From contig CAIQLE010000353.1 of assembly GCA_903872555.1 (NCBI GenBank), positions 1-28,554 of the forward strand: a stretch of DNA of 28,554 nucleotides, given 5' to 3'. The position numbers were made by a program, and so were the translations under genes. This DNA comes from an uncultured bacterium (GTDB lineage Bacteria; Pseudomonadota; Gammaproteobacteria; Burkholderiales; Burkholderiaceae_D). Positions 23,846 through 28,554 of this stretch are shown in pieces (within the stretch, counting starts at the first letter, position 1; each line of letters starts with the position of its first letter). Under the pieces are notes generated by a model. That model was given only the letters and a program-made list of their open reading frames with translations, did no database searches and was not told the DNA's origin.

Positions 23846-25561
23846 ATGAATAACGAAATCACTGGCGCAGACATTGTCGTGCGCTGTCTTGCCGAAGAGG
23901 GCGTCGAACATGTGTTCGGCTATCCCGGCGGCGCAGTTCTCTATATTTACGACGCGATATTCAAGCAGGACAAGTTCCAGCACATACTCGTACGTCACGA
24001 ACAGGCCGCAATTCATGCAGCCGATGCGTATTCACGCAGCTCCAATAAAGTCGGCGTAGCACTGGTGACTTCCGGTCCCGGCGTCACCAATGCGGTGACA
24101 GGACTGGCTACAGCCTATATGGATTCCATACCGATGGTGATCATCAGCGGTCAGGTGCCTACCCATGCCATAGGTCAGGATGCCTTTCAGGAGTGCGATA
24201 CCGTCGGCATCACCCGTCCCTGCGTCAAGCACAACTTCCTGGTGAAGGATGTGAAAGACTTGGCAGAGACCATGAAGAAAGCCTTTTATATCGCCAGCAC
24301 CGGCCGTCCCGGCCCTGTGCTGGTGGATATCCCCAAAGACATCACCATTGCCAAGCATGTATACGAGTATCCGCAAGAAGTGGAGATGCGCTCATACAAG
24401 CCGGTAGACAAAGGTCATGCAGGCCAGATCCGCAAAGCAGTGCAGTTGCTGCTGACAGCTGAACGCCCCATGATCTATACCGGCGGTGGTGTGATCCTCG
24501 CCAATGCGGCACCTGAATTGAATCAGCTGGTCGACAAGCTCGGCTATCCCTGCACCAATACCCTGATGGGTCTGGGTGGCTATCGCTCTACCAGCGACAA
24601 GTTTGTTGGCATGCCCGGCATGCACGGTACTTACGAAGCCAATATGGCCATGCAGCACTGCGATGTGCTGATCGCTGTGGGTGCGCGTTTCGATGACCGT
24701 GTGATCGGCAACCCAAAACATTTCGCCAGCAGTCCGCGCAAGATCGTCCATATCGACATCGATCCTTCATCGATTTCCAAGCGCGTGAAAGTTGATGTGC
24801 CCATCGTCGGCAACGTCAAAGACGTGCTGCAGGAATTACTGGCGCAACTCGATGCAGCAGAAACCAAACCGAATGCTCACGCGATTGGTGAATGGTGGAA
24901 GCAGATCAACGAGTGGCGCAAGCGTGAATGCCTGAAATATCCGACTTCGACGGAAGTGATCAAGCCACAATCCGTGGTGCAAAAACTGTGGGAAGTAACC
25001 AAAGGCGATGCCTTCATCACTTCCGATGTGGGCCAGCATCAGATGTGGGCAGCGCAGTATTACGGTTTTGATCAGCCACGTCGCTGGATCAATTCCGGCG
25101 GTCTGGGCACGATGGGCGTGGGCCTGCCTTACGCGATGGGCGTGCAGATGGCCAATCCGGATGCCACCGTGGCCTGCGTTACGGGTGAGGCATCGATACA
25201 GATGTGCATACAAGAGCTCGCCACCTGCAAGCAATATCATCTGACACCCAAGATCATCCTGCTTAACAACCGTTATCTGGGTATGGTCCGTCAGTGGCAG
25301 CAGATTGATTACGGCTCACGTTATTCCGAGTCGTATATGGATTCCCTGCCTGATTTTGACAAACTGGTCGAAGCCTTTGGCCACGTCGGCATGACGATTA
25401 CCAAGCCCGGCGATGTTGACGGCGCCATGCGTGATGCTTTCGCCATGAAAGACAAGCTGGTGTTCATGAACTTCATCACCGATCGCGACGAAAACGTCTG
25501 GCCTATGGTCAAGGCAGGCAAGGGCCTGACTGAAATGCTGCTCGGCTCGGAGGATCTGTAA
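23846..25561 (+). CDS. ilvB: Acetolactate synthase large (catalytic) subunit
   Basis: ThDP-dependent acetohydroxyacid synthase, first common step of valine, leucine and isoleucine synthesis. The 571 residues show EHVFGYPGGAVLYIYDA, the catalytic Glu52 in RHEQAAIHAADAY, SGPGVTNAVTGLATAYMDSIP, and the FAD-linked central domain. The ThDP/Mg motif begins G447-E448-A449-SIQM and ends N474-N475, so it reads GEA instead of the classical GDG. Shine-Dalgarno AAAGGA lies just upstream. The stop codon overlaps the ilvN start (TAATG). The name ilvI is also used for this gene in relatives. Confidence 0.97.
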   Translation: MNNEITGADIVVRCLAEEGVEHVFGYPGGAVLYIYDAIFKQDKFQHILVRHEQAAIHAADAYSRSSNKVGVALVTSGPGVTNAVTGLATAYMDSIPMVIISGQVPTHAIGQDAFQECDTVGITRPCVKHNFLVKDVKDLAETMKKAFYIASTGRPGPVLVDIPKDITIAKHVYEYPQEVEMRSYKPVDKGHAGQIRKAVQLLLTAERPMIYTGGGVILANAAPELNQLVDKLGYPCTNTLMGLGGYRSTSDKFVGMPGMHGTYEANMAMQHCDVLIAVGARFDDRVIGNPKHFASSPRKIVHIDIDPSSISKRVKVDVPIVGNVKDVLQELLAQLDAAETKPNAHAIGEWWKQINEWRKRECLKYPTSTEVIKPQSVVQKLWEVTKGDAFITSDVGQHQMWAAQYYGFDQPRRWINSGGLGTMGVGLPYAMGVQMANPDATVACVTGEASIQMCIQELATCKQYHLTPKIILLNNRYLGMVRQWQQIDYGSRYSESYMDSLPDFDKLVEAFGHVGMTITKPGDVDGAMRDAFAMKDKLVFMNFITDRDENVWPMVKAGKGLTEMLLGSEDL

Positions 25562-26052
25562 TGCGTCATATTATTTCTGCCCTGCTGGAAAACGAAGCCG
25601 GTGCCTTATCACGTGTGGTGGGTCTGTTCTCTGCTCGTGGCTATAACATCGAAACCCTGACCGTCGCGCCGACCGAAGATCCCACCCTGTCGCGCATGAC
25701 TATCGCCACCAGCGGCTCGGATGATGTGATCGAACAGATCACCAAGCACCTGAACCGTCTGATCGAAGTCGTCAAGGTCGTCGACCTGACTGAGGGTGCC
25801 CACATCGAGCGTGAGCTAATGCTCATCAAAGTGCGCGCCGTCGGTAAGGAACGCGAAGAAATGAAGCGCACCACGGATATTTTCCGCGGACGCATCATTG
25901 ACGTCACAGAAAAGACTTACACCATTGAATTAACAGGTAATAAATCCAAGCTGGACGCCTTCATCGATGCGATCGATCGCACAGCCATACTTGAGACCGT
26001 CCGTACCGGCGGCTCGGGCATTGGTCGCGGCGAACGCATACTGAAGGTCTGA
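25561..26052 (+). CDS. ilvN: Acetolactate synthase small (regulatory) subunit
   Basis: A 163-residue regulatory subunit that activates the large subunit and mediates valine feedback. The N-terminal ACT domain is clear: MRHIISALLENEAGALSRVVGLFSARGYNIETLTVAPTED. The C-terminal half (ERELMLIKVRAVGKEREEM to the end) is the second conserved domain. The ATG shares one base with the ilvB stop, so the two are translationally coupled and made in step. It is also called ilvH in this lineage. ilvC follows after 65 bp. Confidence 0.97.
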   Translation: MRHIISALLENEAGALSRVVGLFSARGYNIETLTVAPTEDPTLSRMTIATSGSDDVIEQITKHLNRLIEVVKVVDLTEGAHIERELMLIKVRAVGKEREEMKRTTDIFRGRIIDVTEKTYTIELTGNKSKLDAFIDAIDRTAILETVRTGGSGIGRGERILKV

Positions 26053-26090
26053 TACTGATACACCACTAAGCCATTCGCTCACTCGAATAA

Positions 26091-27134
<1,044 letters not shown>

Positions 27135-27196
27135 GCAATTTCGACGACTATCGGCATCATACGGCGTGCGCGAAAATGCGCACACCGCGCTTGCCC

Positions 27197-27226
27197 TAAA
27201 AGCCACCCGCAGGGGTGGTTTTTTTT
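27197..27226 (+). terminator. Intrinsic terminator after ilvC
   Basis: CCACCC (27203-27208) pairs with GGGTGG (27213-27218) around a GCAG loop, preceded by AAAAG and followed by a run of eight T. Read on the other strand it gives the same stem with a shorter T run (CTTTT), so it may also serve the convergent gene that ends at 27235. Confidence 0.85.
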
Positions 27227-27234
27227 GCGACCAC

Positions 27235-28554
27235 TTACTTTGAATTATTCAATTCAGCGAGACTTGTTTCAAGGAACTTGAGTGCCTTAGTTTTATTATG
27301 ACTTCTGGCCGCAGTGATCGCAGACTCCAGCGTTGATTTAAAGGTATTACCATCGGTATGACTTTTCATATGCTCTACAAGCTTCTGTAGCAGTTTCATA
27401 TTTCCAATTTGTCCAGCTAAAGACAGTGCGGAAAGTCCTTCAGCATTGGGCGACAGGTCGACGTTTTTTTCCAGCAAATAGTCGATGACACCCCATGAGT
27501 CAGATTCAATGGCAGTCATCATTAAACTCTTGCCCTTATTGTTTTTGGCGTTAAGGTCAAGTTTGTGGTCTTCAACATAAAATTCCAGCATATGTGGATG
27601 ATCCAGAAATGCGGCATTAAAAGGCAGGCTGAGCGTCTTTCCGCTGTTTTCATGTATCAGTTCAGGTCGAATTTCAAGAAATTTGCGAACTGCTTCTAGA
27701 TTTCCATGGTCAAGTGCGAGTGACCAGGCAGCATTTTCTGTCAGCTCCGATAACAATGGTGCGGTGCCGGCCTGTAACTGCCGCTCATAGACTGAAAAGA
27801 TGCGGGCTTCCTCTTTCATACCCACAGAATCCGCATTCTCTTTCATTTTTGCAAACCGGGTCGCTATATAGCTTTCACCTGATTGCTCTGGTCCCTTGGT
27901 CGCGGGCATCAGTACACGTCCTTTATCTTCAGTTTTTTTGCCAGCCACCACCAGACGCGCAGACTCTGGTGACCTGAATGCGGCTTCTGCCAGTTGCGCC
28001 GCTGGCAGTGGCGCAAATCCGCCGTCTTTGCAGCGGGACAAATAGCCGACCTGCGCCAGCATATCTTCACCAGAACGTCTGTTCAATACGCAGTGCTTGC
28101 TCGCCGCATGCAGAATAAAGGGCGAATTTTTTAAAAGGGGATCGGTGCTGCTGTGTATGCTTTTCTCGGCAGTACCACCGTAGCACGTATAGACATGGGT
28201 GACATAGTTAGGATGCATGCCCTCAGATGCCCCTATGGGTTTGACATTTTGAATCGCTGAAAAAATTTGGCTGGCTTCTTTATTACTGCGGTCACTCGTA
28301 TTATTTTGTTCTTTGCCAGTTTGTAATTTTAGATTTTCTCCCTGATTACCTGTGCTATGCGCCTGAACAAAAAATTGTGTCCATTGATCTGTCTTATCTT
28401 TTAATTTGTCTGGCATTTTGCTCAGAGGAATAGGGCCGACGCTATCACCGATAACAAGCAGTTTCAGGTTTTTTTCATCACATTGCTTCTGTAAACGAAC
28501 GATCATGCCAGGATCATTATTAGGTCCGATTACAAAAACCACATCAACAGCGCG
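27235..28554 (-). CDS. Ankyrin-repeat protein with a clan CD peptidase-like N-terminal part (5' end outside window)
   Basis: At least 439 residues; the frame is open to the window edge (CGC GCT GTT GAT precede a GTG at 28542), so the true start lies beyond. Numbering from that GTG: residues 1-60 read as alternating strands and helices (VVFVIGPNNDPG, LKLLVIGDSVG). His62 in FFVQAHSTG and Cys120 in THVYTCYGG are each preceded by a hydrophobic strand, the order and spacing (58) expected for the His-Cys dyad of caspase/C80-like peptidases. Residues 61-95 hold a polar insert. After a variable middle, residues ~268-395 form about four ankyrin-like repeats (for example NLEAVRKFLE, GKSLMMTAIESDSWGVIDYLLEKNVDL, GNMKLLQKLVEH). 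The DNA is clearly AT-richer than the neighbours, which suggests horizontal acquisition. The protease assignment is inference; no close family is recognised. Confidence 0.6.
   Translation of the reverse strand, partial: RAVDVVFVIGPNNDPGMIVRLQKQCDEKNLKLLVIGDSVGPIPLSKMPDKLKDKTDQWTQFFVQAHSTGNQGENLKLQTGKEQNNTSDRSNKEASQIFSAIQNVKPIGASEGMHPNYVTHVYTCYGGTAEKSIHSSTDPLLKNSPFILHAASKHCVLNRRSGEDMLAQVGYLSRCKDGGFAPLPAAQLAEAAFRSPESARLVVAGKKTEDKGRVLMPATKGPEQSGESYIATRFAKMKENADSVGMKEEARIFSVYERQLQAGTAPLLSELTENAAWSLALDHGNLEAVRKFLEIRPELIHENSGKTLSLPFNAAFLDHPHMLEFYVEDHKLDLNAKNNKGKSLMMTAIESDSWGVIDYLLEKNVDLSPNAEGLSALSLAGQIGNMKLLQKLVEHMKSHTDGNTFKSTLESAITAARSHNKTKALKFLETSLAELNNSK

Overview
The window is a 28.5 kb stretch of bacterial chromosome that reads as a betaproteobacterium of the order Burkholderiales, most likely Oxalobacteraceae (Undibacterium- or Herbaspirillum-like). 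The evidence is gene order: leuC-leuD-leuB-asd-fimV-truA-trpF-trpB-trpA-accD-folC-SPOR-purF, followed by an RDD-family gene divergent from ilvB-ilvN-ilvC, is the layout expected in that order. The genus is inference. Base composition is moderately GC-rich, except for the last gene (27235 to the window end), which is clearly AT-richer. No tRNA, rRNA, CRISPR array, insertion sequence or prophage was seen.

Layout. (1) 1-3456: the tail of a major facilitator transporter, aroC (chorismate synthase), an MFS permease and a secreted M48 metalloprotease lipoprotein. (2) 3570-8113: the leucine genes leuC, leuD and leuB with a 41-residue entericidin-like lipoprotein gene between leuC and leuD, then asd with its own likely promoter and a terminator. 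(3) 8256-15270: fimV, truA, trpF, trpB, trpA and accD, ended by a strong terminator, with prominent hairpins before trpA and accD. (4) 15349-20403: folC, a SPOR-domain envelope protein, purF and a Cys/Met-metabolism PLP enzyme. The cvpA gene that commonly sits between the SPOR gene and purF is absent. (5) 20409-23297: a LOG-family gene (-), a TetR regulator (+), a membrane-anchored lipase-like hydrolase (-) and an RDD membrane protein (-). (6) 23298-27226: the ilvB-ilvN-ilvC operon behind an unusually long leader that holds a short ORF and a textbook intrinsic terminator 280 bp before ilvB, then a terminator after ilvC. (7) 27235-end: the 3' part of an AT-rich ankyrin-repeat gene (-) whose N-terminal part resembles a clan CD cysteine peptidase.

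Most genes are biosynthetic: shared aromatic pathway (aroC), tryptophan (trpFBA), leucine (leuCDB), valine/isoleucine (ilvBNC), the aspartate family (asd and the PLP enzyme), folate (folC), purines (purF) and fatty acids (accD). The most interesting places are the putative attenuator before ilvB, the partial protease/ankyrin protein, the Asp-to-Glu change at a catalytic position of TrpA, nested inverted repeats before accD, and an uneven use of the Ile codon ATA. All calls come from reading the sequence without database searches, and hand-derived coordinates of small sites may be off by a base or two.
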